Below are positions 51,910-63,105 of a stretch of 64,000 nt of DNA, in pieces; position 1 is the stretch's first letter, and each line of letters begins with the position of its first letter. The DNA comes from Pseudoxanthomonas daejeonensis (lineage in GTDB: Bacteria; Pseudomonadota; Gammaproteobacteria; Xanthomonadales; Xanthomonadaceae): the NCBI RefSeq assembly GCF_010093205.1, contig NZ_PDWN01000003.1, forward strand, positions 124,001 through 188,000. The letters are read 5' to 3'. Made by a program: the position numbers and the translations under genes. The notes under the pieces were generated by a model that saw only the letters and a list, made by a program, of their open reading frames with translations, had not been told where the DNA came from and did not search any database.

Positions 51910-53147
51910 GCGTCGTAGTCCGCGTCCGGGTCTTCGACCAGCAGGGCGTAGTGGCCGGCCTGGTACAGGGCGTGGGCGGCCTCGCGACCGTCCGGCGAGA
52001 GCTGCGACCAGAGCGCGCCGTCGAGCGCCTGGGCGTCGGCCAGCAGGCGCGCGTCGGCGACCGGCAATGGCAGCGCCCGCCCGCTGCAGAACAGGCTGGC
52101 GTCGTCGCGGGTGCGCCGCCAGGCCATCCGCGACCACGGATGGCGCTGCAGCACCGCCCCGCGGGTCAGGTCCCACTCCAGCTCGATCCGGGGACGCTCG
52201 TCGCCGCGCGGCATGACCTCGCCGGCGGCGCGGTAGGTGGTGATGAAGCGGCCGAACCAGTCGCCGAGGCGGTCCGGGTCGTTCATCCGGATCGCGTTGA
52301 GCGCTTCGACCACCCGGTTCATCGCGTCCACGTCGATCTCGTTGGGATCGGCCGGCACGAGCAGGTCCTCGTCGTGGTAACGGACGGACTCGTCGGCGCC
52401 GAGCAGCACTTCATCCAGCCAGTCGCCCATCAGTTCGGACGCGGCCGGTGCGCGCATGCCGATCGAACAGGTCAGGCACGCATCCTCGGCGACGCCGTGG
52501 TGCGGTACCAAAGGCGGCAGGTAGAGCATGTCGCCCGGGCCCAGCACCCAGTCGTGGGTCGGATCGAACTTCCGCAGCAGCTTGATCGGCACCTCGTCCT
52601 GGAAGTCCAGGTCCGGCGCGGCTTGGCCCATCGCCACGCTCGCGTCGATCTGCCAGCGGCGATGGCCCTGTGCCTGCAGCAGGAACACGTCGTAGTGGTC
52701 GACATGGGCGCCGACCGAGCCGCCGGTGGCGGCGAAGCTGACCATGACGTCGTCGATGCGCCAGCGTGGCAGGAAACGGAATTGCGCCAGGAGGGCGGCG
52801 ACATCGGCATCCCACTTGTCGACGTCCTGGACCAGCAGGGTCCAGTCGTGGTCGGGCAGGCCGGGGAAATCCTCCTCGGCGAACGGGCCATGGCGCACAT
52901 TCCAGGCACCGCTGGCACGGTCGTGCGAGATCAGCCGTGCCAGCACGCCCTCTTCGCAGGCCAGGCCGGCCAGGTCCTCGGGCTGCAGCGGGGCCTGCAG
53001 CCCGGGGAAGGCATTGCGGATCAGCAGGGGGCGCTTGTGCCAGTAGTCGCGCAGGAACGCGGCCGGATCCATGCCCAGCGGCGGCAGCCGCGCGGCATCG
53101 ATCTCGAATGGCGGCTCGATGGAGGTCTTCTTGGTGCGGGGAGTCAT
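51906..53147 (-). CDS. Ribosomal protein uL16 arginine hydroxylase-like JmjC oxygenase
   Basis: A 413-residue Fe(II)/2-oxoglutarate dioxygenase of the YcfD/RoxA type. It begins with the family pattern FLRDYWHKRPLLIRNAFPG. The iron ligands are His148 and Asp150 in VGAHVDHYDVFLLQ and His216 or 217 in PLVPHHGVAED. QGHRRWQID and LGPGDMLYLP are typical. E. coli YcfD hydroxylates an arginine of ribosomal protein uL16. The protein has the expected C-terminal dimerisation and winged-helix region. It is coupled to the VOC gene before it and the GNAT gene after it by ATGA overlaps. Confidence 0.88.
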   Translation of the reverse strand: MTPRTKKTSIEPPFEIDAARLPPLGMDPAAFLRDYWHKRPLLIRNAFPGLQAPLQPEDLAGLACEEGVLARLISHDRASGAWNVRHGPFAEEDFPGLPDHDWTLLVQDVDKWDADVAALLAQFRFLPRWRIDDVMVSFAATGGSVGAHVDHYDVFLLQAQGHRRWQIDASVAMGQAAPDLDFQDEVPIKLLRKFDPTHDWVLGPGDMLYLPPLVPHHGVAEDACLTCSIGMRAPAASELMGDWLDEVLLGADESVRYHDEDLLVPADPNEIDVDAMNRVVEALNAIRMNDPDRLGDWFGRFITTYRAAGEVMPRGDERPRIELEWDLTRGAVLQRHPWSRMAWRRTRDDASLFCSGRALPLPVADARLLADAQALDGALWSQLSPDGREAAHALYQAGHYALLVEDPDADYDA

Positions 53148-53542
53148 GTGGCGATCTCGTCGTAGCCGCGGCCGAGGAACTGGAGCAGGCACCAGCCGTG
53201 CCCGAACGGGTCGGCCAGCTGCACGATGCGGCCCCAGGCGGCTTCGCGCACTTCGCCTTCGGTGCGGGCGCCGGCGGCAGTCGCGCGGGCCAGGGCGGCG
53301 TCCAGGTCCTCGACCACGAGGTCCAGGTGGATCGGCGACCAGTGGCGCCGATAATTGCGCGACGAACCGGCGGCGCCTTCGCTGCCGGCCTCCTTGCGCA
53401 GCAGGTAGAACGGCACCGGTGCACCGGTCATTTCGAGGCCGCCATCGCCGAAGCGCCGCGCGGCCGCCAGGCCGAACGCGTCGCGATAGAACGCCTCGGC
53501 GCGGGCCAGGTCGTCGACGTCGATGTTGATCAGCAGCTGCAT
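53144..53542 (-). CDS. VOC/glyoxalase-fold protein
   Basis: A 132-residue vicinal-oxygen-chelate domain protein with two beta-alpha-beta-beta-beta repeats: NIDVDDLARAEAFYRDAFGL at the start and IHLDLVVEDLDAALARATAAGA in the second half, ending LADPFGHGWCLLQFLG, where a late metal or substrate ligand usually lies. The substrate is unknown. It overlaps the uL16 oxygenase gene by four bases, so the three genes VOC, oxygenase and GNAT form one transcription unit. Confidence 0.82.
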   Translation of the reverse strand: MQLLINIDVDDLARAEAFYRDAFGLAAARRFGDGGLEMTGAPVPFYLLRKEAGSEGAAGSSRNYRRHWSPIHLDLVVEDLDAALARATAAGARTEGEVREAAWGRIVQLADPFGHGWCLLQFLGRGYDEIAT

Positions 53543-53569
53543 GTCGGATCGCGTCGGCGGCGGCGGGGA

Positions 53570-57478
<3,909 letters not shown>

Positions 57479-57495
57479 AGCCCGGCGGCGGCGCG

Positions 57496-57521
57496 GCCGC
57501 CTGCAGCGATGAGCAGGCGGC
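57496..57521. terminator. Hairpin between convergent fumC and DUF2884 gene
   Basis: A 9-bp stem GCCGCCTGC and GCAGGCGGC with an eight-base loop sits 17 bp after the fumC stop and 11 bp before the end of the convergent gene. It has no U-tract in either direction. Confidence 0.5.
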
Positions 57522-57532
57522 GCGCGTTCCGG

Positions 57533-58252
57533 TCAGTTCCCGGGTCGCGCCGCGGCAGCGTCGGCCTCGGCGGCTGCGTCCATGTTGTGCTTAGCGTCCG
57601 GAGCCACCTCGGTCAGGTCGTCTGATCCGCCGCCGACGTTGACGTTGAAGTTGCCGTCCTCGCCGCATTCGTCGATGTCGCCCTGGTCCATCGTCGCGTA
57701 GGGCTGGAAGGCGGGCAGGGCGGCGGCCAGCGCCTGCTGCGAGGCGAGCAGCGGCGCCAGGCGTTCGCAGATCTTCTGCGCCTCGACCTCGATCTGCTTG
57801 CCGCGCGCTTCCATTTCCTGGCCAAACTTCTCGCTGTCGCCCTGGAAGACGCTCTTCAGCGCGCCGGTGGCCGCCTCGATCCCCAGGTCCGCGCCCTGCA
57901 TGCCGACCGCGATGCCGGCCTGGGCGACCGACACCAGGTTGGCGCGATGGGCCAGCAGCAGCTTGCGCTGCGCGTCGTCGACCGGGACCGGCTTGCCATC
58001 GACCAGGAAGTCGCCCTGCGGGCTGATCTCGGCCTTGGGCTTGTCGGACTGTTCGCCGACGCGGATGTTCTCGGTCGCCAGCTTGCGGCTGGCCTGCGCC
58101 ATCGCTTCCTGGATCTTCCGGCCCAGGGCCGTGTTCGCCGTCGCGGCGGAAGCCGCGCTGCCGCCATCGGCGGGCGTGGGTGCCGGTTCGTCCCTGCCGC
58201 AGGCAGCGAGCGGCAGCATGGCCACGAGGGCAAGAGCGTGGAAATGTCGCAT
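57533..58252 (-). CDS. DUF2884/YggN-like lipoprotein
   Basis: A 239-residue predicted lipoprotein: lipobox LPLAACG with Cys18. After a disordered linker comes a helical region carrying KAEISPQGDFLVDGKPVPVDDAQRKLLL, the shared DUF2884 core, and a paired-cysteine pattern (ICERLAPLLASQQALA; DIDECGEDGNF). It is paralogous to the next gene upstream (58269-58946). Function unknown. It is the last gene of the GntR/ABC operon. Confidence 0.72.
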   Translation of the reverse strand: MRHFHALALVAMLPLAACGRDEPAPTPADGGSAASAATANTALGRKIQEAMAQASRKLATENIRVGEQSDKPKAEISPQGDFLVDGKPVPVDDAQRKLLLAHRANLVSVAQAGIAVGMQGADLGIEAATGALKSVFQGDSEKFGQEMEARGKQIEVEAQKICERLAPLLASQQALAAALPAFQPYATMDQGDIDECGEDGNFNVNVGGGSDDLTEVAPDAKHNMDAAAEADAAAARPGN

Positions 58253-58268
58253 GGTCTGTTCCTCTCCT

Positions 58269-58946
58269 CTAGTTCAGTGCGAATTCGCGGCGGATCTCGT
58301 CTTCGCAGTCCTGGACATCGTCGGCCTGGAGCGTGGCGTACGGCCGGAACTGCGGCAGGCTGGCGGCCAGCTGCTGCTGGCTGTCCAGCAAAGCGGGGAG
58401 GCTGCGGCAGATCTGCACGACACCGGGTTCGATCGAAGCCTTGATCGTCTTCTCAAGGTTGCGTTCGAGGCTGCCGGTCATGGCGCTGAGCATCAGGCTG
58501 AACAGGCCGCGGTCGACCGCCTCCAGGGCCATCTGCGCGCTGCGTTCGCCGATGTCGATGCCGGCCATCGCGATGTCGATGACCTGGCCGCGATATTCCA
58601 GCAGCTCCCTGCGCTGTCGTTCGTTGACGGCGACCGCCTTGCCATCGAGCAGGAAGTCGCCAAGCGGGGTGATTTCCGCCTTGGGCAAGGTCGCGTCGTC
58701 CTTGCGCTTGCGCTCGCCGGACTTGCCGAAATTCAGGTTGTCCCGTCCCACTTCCAGGTTGCCCTGCTGCAGTTCTGCGCGGGCAGTAGCCAGTTCCCGG
58801 CGGACTTCCTTGCGCGCCTCGGCCATCTCGGCGCTGATTTCTTCCTGGATGCTGCGTTCCTGCGGCGGCGCTGCGTGGGCGGCCACCGGGAACAGGCCTG
58901 CCAGCAGCAGCGGCAGCAGCGATCGACGGATATGCGTGCGTTCCAT
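58269..58946 (-). CDS. DUF2884/YggN-like exported protein
   Basis: A 225-residue protein with a normal signal peptide (about 1-25) and no lipobox. An extended charged helix (about 30-75) is followed by the DUF2884 core KAEITPLGDFLLDGKAVAVNERQRRELL and the end QICRSLPALLDSQQQLAASLPQFRPYA, DVQDCEDEIRREFALN. Two cysteines match those in the neighbouring paralogue. The two proteins differ in anchoring: one soluble, one lipid-anchored. Role unknown, envelope location likely. Confidence 0.72.
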   Translation of the reverse strand: MERTHIRRSLLPLLLAGLFPVAAHAAPPQERSIQEEISAEMAEARKEVRRELATARAELQQGNLEVGRDNLNFGKSGERKRKDDATLPKAEITPLGDFLLDGKAVAVNERQRRELLEYRGQVIDIAMAGIDIGERSAQMALEAVDRGLFSLMLSAMTGSLERNLEKTIKASIEPGVVQICRSLPALLDSQQQLAASLPQFRPYATLQADDVQDCEDEIRREFALN

Positions 58947-58964
58947 GGCGTTCTCCCGGGGGGT

Positions 58965-59798
58965 TCAGTCGCGGCGCGGCAGGTCGATCTGACCGGTCAC
59001 GCCACTGTGGTCGACATCGCCGCTGCCGATCGAGCCGACCGACAGGGCGCCCGCGCCGCGCACTTCCAGGTTGCCCGAGCCGATCGACTCGGCCCGCACG
59101 CGGCCGCTGACATTGCGCAGTTCCGCATCGCCGGAGCCGATCGAGCCGATCTTCACGTCGCCACGCGCGCCGTCCAGCTTGAAGTCGCCAGAGCCAATAC
59201 TGCCGACTTCGGCTGCTCCACCCACGTTGCGCGCCTTTACATCGCCCGAACCGATCGAAAGCACCTTGAGCGAACCGCCGCCGTCGAGTTCGACGTCGCC
59301 GGAACCGACCTTGGCGGTCACCAGGCCACGGATGCCGCGCAGCTTGGCATCGCCCGAGCCCACGTCCGCGCTGGCCGCCGCGCCGCCGTCCAGCGATGCG
59401 TCGCCCGAGCCGACATCGAGCTGGACCAGCACGCTGTCGGGCACCGTGCCGGCGATGTCCAGCCAGGCGTAGTTGTCGCCGAACAGGCTCGACAGGCCTG
59501 CCTCCTTCTCGCGGCGCACCTTCACCACCAGCGTGTCGCCCTTCTTTTCCTGGGTGACGGTCAGGTCGTCCAGCCATTGCGGCTTGCTGGCGCAGGCGCG
59601 GCCCTTCAGTTCGTGGCTGCCGCCGGGCGCGGCGCGCAGCACCAGGTTGTGCTGGTTGACCTCGAAGCGCACCGTTTTGACGCCAGCCAGGTCCAGGGTG
59701 AGCTGGCGCGCGGCCGAATGGGTGCAGTGGTCGTCGGCCAGCGCCGCCGTGGGGGCGATCAGGAGCAGGCCGAACAGTCCGAGCAGGGTGGGGCGCAT
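58965..59798 (-). CDS. Exported DUF4097-type repeat protein
   Basis: A 277-residue exported protein (signal peptide about 1-21). Residues about 30-125 form a beta-rich head with Cys25 and Cys69. From residue 130 to the end there are eight GSG(D/N) repeats, starting at 130, 147, 165, 183, 202, 221, 240 and 258, a spacing of 17-19 residues, most reading SIGSGDxxL. This is the signature of a right-handed parallel beta-helix as in DUF4097/putative adhesin proteins. It is in a GntR-controlled ABC transporter operon, suggesting a cell-envelope role; ligand unknown. Confidence 0.8.
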   Translation of the reverse strand: MRPTLLGLFGLLLIAPTAALADDHCTHSAARQLTLDLAGVKTVRFEVNQHNLVLRAAPGGSHELKGRACASKPQWLDDLTVTQEKKGDTLVVKVRREKEAGLSSLFGDNYAWLDIAGTVPDSVLVQLDVGSGDASLDGGAAASADVGSGDAKLRGIRGLVTAKVGSGDVELDGGGSLKVLSIGSGDVKARNVGGAAEVGSIGSGDFKLDGARGDVKIGSIGSGDAELRNVSGRVRAESIGSGNLEVRGAGALSVGSIGSGDVDHSGVTGQIDLPRRD

Positions 59799-59823
59799 GG
59801 TGTGTCTCCGGATACGTGTCGGG

Positions 59824-60831
59824 TCAGGCTTCGTCGCGCCAGCGGCGCAGGCGGATCGCGGCGGCGATGAAGGCCACGCCGATCACCGCGCCGATCCACA
59901 GGTCCGCCGTCGCGAAGGCATGCCAGCTGCGGGTCAGGTCGATCGCACCGGACAGGTCGTCGGGCGTGTTGATGTGCACCGACGGATCCACCACGCCGCC
60001 GATCGCCGGGTACCAGCCACCGGGCACCACGCTCAGCAGGCCGCGGTAGACCACCGTGTACCAGACCTTGTCGTGGGCGATGTCCACGCCCGGCAGGATC
60101 GTCATCATGCTGATCACCACGCAGACCAGCACCGGCACCAGCACCGCCCACAGGAACGGCTTGGAGCGCGCCCAGGCCGAGCAGAACATCAGCCAGCCCA
60201 CGGTCGGCAGCGCCCACACCATGTACACCGGCAGCGAAGCCAGCACGCCGCCGATGATGCGCAGCGGATGCGACTGGGTGAACACGGCATGGGCGGCGGG
60301 CAGTCCGTTGACGGTGATGGTCAGCGCGGAGATCACCCACAGGGCCACGCCGATCAGCAGGCCCACGCCGATCGCCCACAGCGGCGCCAGCACCAGCGCC
60401 CAGGCGGCCTTGGACAGGACCATCTGCGAATCGGAGACCGGCAGCGACTTCCAGAACAGGACGCTGCGGTCGCGACGGTCGTCGTACAGCGAGCCGAGCG
60501 CGTAGAAGAAGACCACGAAGGCCAGCACGACGCAGGCCAGCAGCACGCCGCCGAGCAGCATGCCATCGCCCATCGCGCCCAGGGCGTCGGCGATCTGGTG
60601 CGCGTCGGTGCCGTCGTCGAACACGAAGCCGCTGCTGCCCATGCTGCGGCGCGCGGCAATGCTGCCGATTACCGCCAGGATCAGGTTCAGGCCGACGATA
60701 ATCGCGCCGGTGATCAGCGGCGCCCAGAAGAAGCCGCCGCGGTTCTCCCAGTACTCGCGCTTGAGCAGCCACTTGAACTTGGCCGTGTCGTGCGGCGGGG
60801 TGTGGGTGGGGCTGGGGTTCAGTGCGTTCAT
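59824..60831 (-). CDS. ABC-2 type transporter permease
   Basis: A 335-residue inner-membrane permease with six or more hydrophobic helices (about 38-58, 96-116, 145-170, 190-215, 225-250, 310-330). WLLKREYWENRGGFFWAPL at the start and LYDDRRDRSVLFWKSLPVSD in the first large loop are typical of ABC-2 permeases of the YtrC/NatB-like kind. It is coupled to the ATPase gene by an ATGA overlap. The pair would export or sense a small amphiphile or antibiotic; substrate unknown. Confidence 0.85.
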   Translation of the reverse strand: MNALNPSPTHTPPHDTAKFKWLLKREYWENRGGFFWAPLITGAIIVGLNLILAVIGSIAARRSMGSSGFVFDDGTDAHQIADALGAMGDGMLLGGVLLACVVLAFVVFFYALGSLYDDRRDRSVLFWKSLPVSDSQMVLSKAAWALVLAPLWAIGVGLLIGVALWVISALTITVNGLPAAHAVFTQSHPLRIIGGVLASLPVYMVWALPTVGWLMFCSAWARSKPFLWAVLVPVLVCVVISMMTILPGVDIAHDKVWYTVVYRGLLSVVPGGWYPAIGGVVDPSVHINTPDDLSGAIDLTRSWHAFATADLWIGAVIGVAFIAAAIRLRRWRDEA

Positions 60832-61718
60832 GCGTAGGTCCCCTTCATGATGGCGACGAACAGGTCGGCCAGACCGGGCTTGCGGGTTTCGCCGAGTGTG
60901 GCGAGCTGGGTCTGCGGCACGCCGTCATAGAGCAGTACGGTCTTGCCGAACGGCAGGCCGCGCTCGTCGATCGGCTTGAGCGCGCGCGCCGCTTCGACCC
61001 GGTCGGCGCCGACCAGCACTTCGGTGTAACGCTCGGCCACGTCGTCCATGGGCGAGGACAGCACCATCCGGCCGTCGCGGATGAACAGCACGTCGGTGAG
61101 GATGTGCTCGATCTCCTCGACCTGGTGGGTAGTGACCAGGATGGTTTTTTCCTCGTCGAAGTAATCCTCCAGCAGGCGCTGGTAGAACTGCTTGCGGTAG
61201 AGGATGTCCAGGCCCAGGGTCGGTTCGTCCAGCACCAGCAGGCGCGCATCGATGGCCATCACCAGGGCCAGGTGCAGCTGCACGATCATGCCCTTGGACA
61301 TCTCGCGCACGCGCAGCTTCGGGTGCAGCTGGGTGTTGGCCAGGAAACGCTCGCACTTGGCCCGGTCGAAGCGCGGGTGCACGCCGGCGACGAAGTCGAT
61401 CGCCTCGCTTACACGCATCCAGCGCGGCAGCACCGCCACGTCGGCGATGAAGCAGACATCGTTCATGAGCTCGTCGCGCTGGGTGCGCGGATCCTTGCCC
61501 AGCACCGTCAGCTGGCCCTCGAACGGGGTCAGGCCCAGGATCGCCTTGAGCGCGGTGGTCTTGCCGGCGCCGTTGGGGCCGATCAGGCCGACGATCCGGC
61601 CGGCGCCGATATCGAAATCGGCACCGGAGACGGCGACCTTGTTCTTGTAGGCCTTGCGCAGGCCACGGGCGGTGACGACCGCGCCGGTGCCTCGGGTTTC
61701 GGGAGCGACAGCGTTCAT
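60828..61718 (-). CDS. ABC transporter ATP-binding protein, YtrB-like
   Basis: A 296-residue ATPase. Walker A is GLIGPNGAGKTTALK, the signature region reads REMSKGMIVQLHLAL (the SKGM form common in ABC-2 exporters of this group), Walker B is LLVLDEPTLGLD, and the H-loop is TTHQVEEIEH. It shares its start ATG 61718 region with the stop of the GntR gene and overlaps the permease by four bases, so regulator, ATPase and permease are translationally coupled. Confidence 0.9.
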   Translation of the reverse strand: MNAVAPETRGTGAVVTARGLRKAYKNKVAVSGADFDIGAGRIVGLIGPNGAGKTTALKAILGLTPFEGQLTVLGKDPRTQRDELMNDVCFIADVAVLPRWMRVSEAIDFVAGVHPRFDRAKCERFLANTQLHPKLRVREMSKGMIVQLHLALVMAIDARLLVLDEPTLGLDILYRKQFYQRLLEDYFDEEKTILVTTHQVEEIEHILTDVLFIRDGRMVLSSPMDDVAERYTEVLVGADRVEAARALKPIDERGLPFGKTVLLYDGVPQTQLATLGETRKPGLADLFVAIMKGTYA

Positions 61719-62080
61719 CAGTGGTTCCCCAGAGGATTGAGCAGGTCTTGCACGGACAGGCCCAGGCGCTGGATGCGCTCGGCGACGGCCGGCCATTCGT
61801 CCTTCAGGAAGCGCTCGCGCTCGTTGCTGCGCAGCTGCTTGGAGGCTTCCTCGGTCACGAACATGCCCAGGCCGCGCCGCTTCTCCACCAGGCCCTCGTC
61901 GGCCAGCTCCTGGTAGGCGCGGGAGACGGTGATCGGGTTGAGCTGGTACTCGGCGGCCACCTGGCGGACCGAAGGCAGGGCCTCGCCGGGTTTCAGGATT
62001 CCGTCCAGCATCATGGCGATCACGCGGTCCTTCAGCTGGCGGTAGATGGGAGCGCCGTCGCTCCACTGGATGTCACTCAT
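61718..62080 (-). CDS. GntR-family regulator, YtrA subfamily
   Basis: A 120-residue short GntR protein: winged helix (about 12-78; LPSVRQVAAEYQLNPITVSR, then AYQELADEGLVEKRRGLGMFV) and a short helical tail, as in YtrA, with no ligand-binding domain. YtrA-type proteins repress adjacent ABC transporter genes and respond to cell-wall-active agents or unknown cues. The start ATG 62080 is two bases after the stop of the preceding small gene; TTG 62086 is a less likely alternative. It overlaps the ATPase gene. Confidence 0.87.
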   Translation of the reverse strand: MSDIQWSDGAPIYRQLKDRVIAMMLDGILKPGEALPSVRQVAAEYQLNPITVSRAYQELADEGLVEKRRGLGMFVTEEASKQLRSNERERFLKDEWPAVAERIQRLGLSVQDLLNPLGNH

Positions 62081-62082
62081 GG

Positions 62083-62331
62083 TCAACCCCGTGAGCGCAG
62101 CGACTGCGCAAAGGAGAAATAGGGCATGGTCGAAGAGGCGCGGAGCCTGCGCGCCGGCCGCTCCGCGGCCGCGTCCAGGTCCGCGTCGCCGCGTGTCGCG
62201 GCGGCCTCGGCGAGTCCATAATCACCACGGCGTCCATCGTGGTCGGGCAGCCACCGGGTCGTTCCCACGACCACCATGGCCAGGCCCAGGGCCATGAACC
62301 AGGAGCGGTGGGCTGACAGGATGCGTTTCAT
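62083..62331 (-). CDS. Small hypothetical membrane protein, first gene of the YtrA operon
   Basis: An 82-residue reading frame starting MKRILSAHRSWFMALGLAMV, one predicted membrane helix (about 10-28) followed by a charged, Ala/Arg-rich tail. It begins 26 bp downstream of an excellent promoter-operator and ends two bases before the GntR start, which suggests it is translated and coupled. No family is recognised, and codon bias alone does not prove it; a leader peptide role is possible. Confidence 0.55.
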   Translation of the reverse strand: MKRILSAHRSWFMALGLAMVVVGTTRWLPDHDGRRGDYGLAEAAATRGDADLDAAAERPARRLRASSTMPYFSFAQSLRSRG

Positions 62332-62356
62332 GCGGGTGTCCTGCGTTGGATGACTG

Positions 62357-62378
62357 GTGTTGTATTCAACTATAACAC
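62357..62378. promoter_or_regulatory. Probable YtrA operator
   Basis: An imperfect 22-bp dyad with arms GTGTT and AACAC and further symmetric positions inside. It overlaps the -10 element of the leftward promoter, as expected for a repressor. The GntR/YtrA gene is the second gene of the operon, so autoregulation is likely. Confidence 0.55.
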
Positions 62379-62396
62379 CTAAACACGTCATGTCAA
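62369..62396 (-). promoter_or_regulatory. Sigma70 promoter of the YtrA operon
   Basis: On the minus strand TTGACA (complement at 62391-62396) and TATAGT (complement at 62369-62374) are spaced 16 bp. The -35 is perfect and the -10 is five of six. It is the strongest sigma70-type promoter seen in the window. Confidence 0.8.
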
Positions 62397-62453
62397 CCAT
62401 CACCTGCCCAACTGATGGCCTATATAGGTGCCGTTCTTCGTCAGGAGCTCCCC

Positions 62454-63017
62454 ATGTCGTTGAAGTCAATGATTTTCAAGGCTTTGTTGCTGGTCGTGGC
62501 CGTGCCTGCGGTCGCTGCTGCACCGGCATTGCTGGATGTGGAATACCGCCCGCTGGCGTCCAAGACGGCGGTCAACCTGAACGCCCAGCAGGGCGGCAAG
62601 GTCCTGCTGGTGGTCAATACCGCCAGCAAGTGCGGCTATACGCCGCAGTTCGAAGGCCTGGAAGCGCTGCAGAAGCGCTACGGGGCAGAAGGGTTTTCCG
62701 TGCTCGGTTTCCCGTCCAACGATTTCCGCGGCCAGGACCCGGGATCGGAAAAGGAGATCCAGGAGTTCTGCACGCTCACCTACGGGGTGAAGTTCCCGAT
62801 GTACGAGAAGGTGCACGTCACCGGTCCGGAAACCACCGCGCTGTACCGTCGCCTGCATGACGCCACCGGCGTGTCGCCCGGCTGGAACTTCCACAAGTAC
62901 CTGGTCTCGCGCGACGGACGGGTCGTCGGCAACTGGCCGAGCAAGGTCACGCCGGAGGATCCGGGGCTTGTCGCGGCGATCGAGCGCGAGCTGAAGGCGC
63001 CTGCGCCGAAACGTTGA
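62454..63017 (+). CDS. Periplasmic glutathione peroxidase family protein
   Basis: A 187-residue thiol peroxidase with a signal peptide (about 1-23). The peroxidatic Cys60 is in NTASKCGYTPQFEGLEAL. FPSNDFRGQDPGSEKEIQEFC carries the Gln of the active site region and a second Cys, and GWNFHKYLV the Trp-Asn pair. The cysteine-type enzyme probably uses thioredoxin-like reductants. ATG 62454 has CAGGAG upstream, and a TATATA element at 62421-62426 may be its -10. It is divergent from the YtrA operon. Confidence 0.9.
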   Translation: MSLKSMIFKALLLVVAVPAVAAAPALLDVEYRPLASKTAVNLNAQQGGKVLLVVNTASKCGYTPQFEGLEALQKRYGAEGFSVLGFPSNDFRGQDPGSEKEIQEFCTLTYGVKFPMYEKVHVTGPETTALYRRLHDATGVSPGWNFHKYLVSRDGRVVGNWPSKVTPEDPGLVAAIERELKAPAPKR

Positions 63018-63105
63018 GGGCGGGCGCTGTACTACTTCGCGCATGCGACAATGGCGCCGCGCCGGCCTCGCCGGTGGACCGAACAACCCCTCAGGGAATC
63101 AACGA

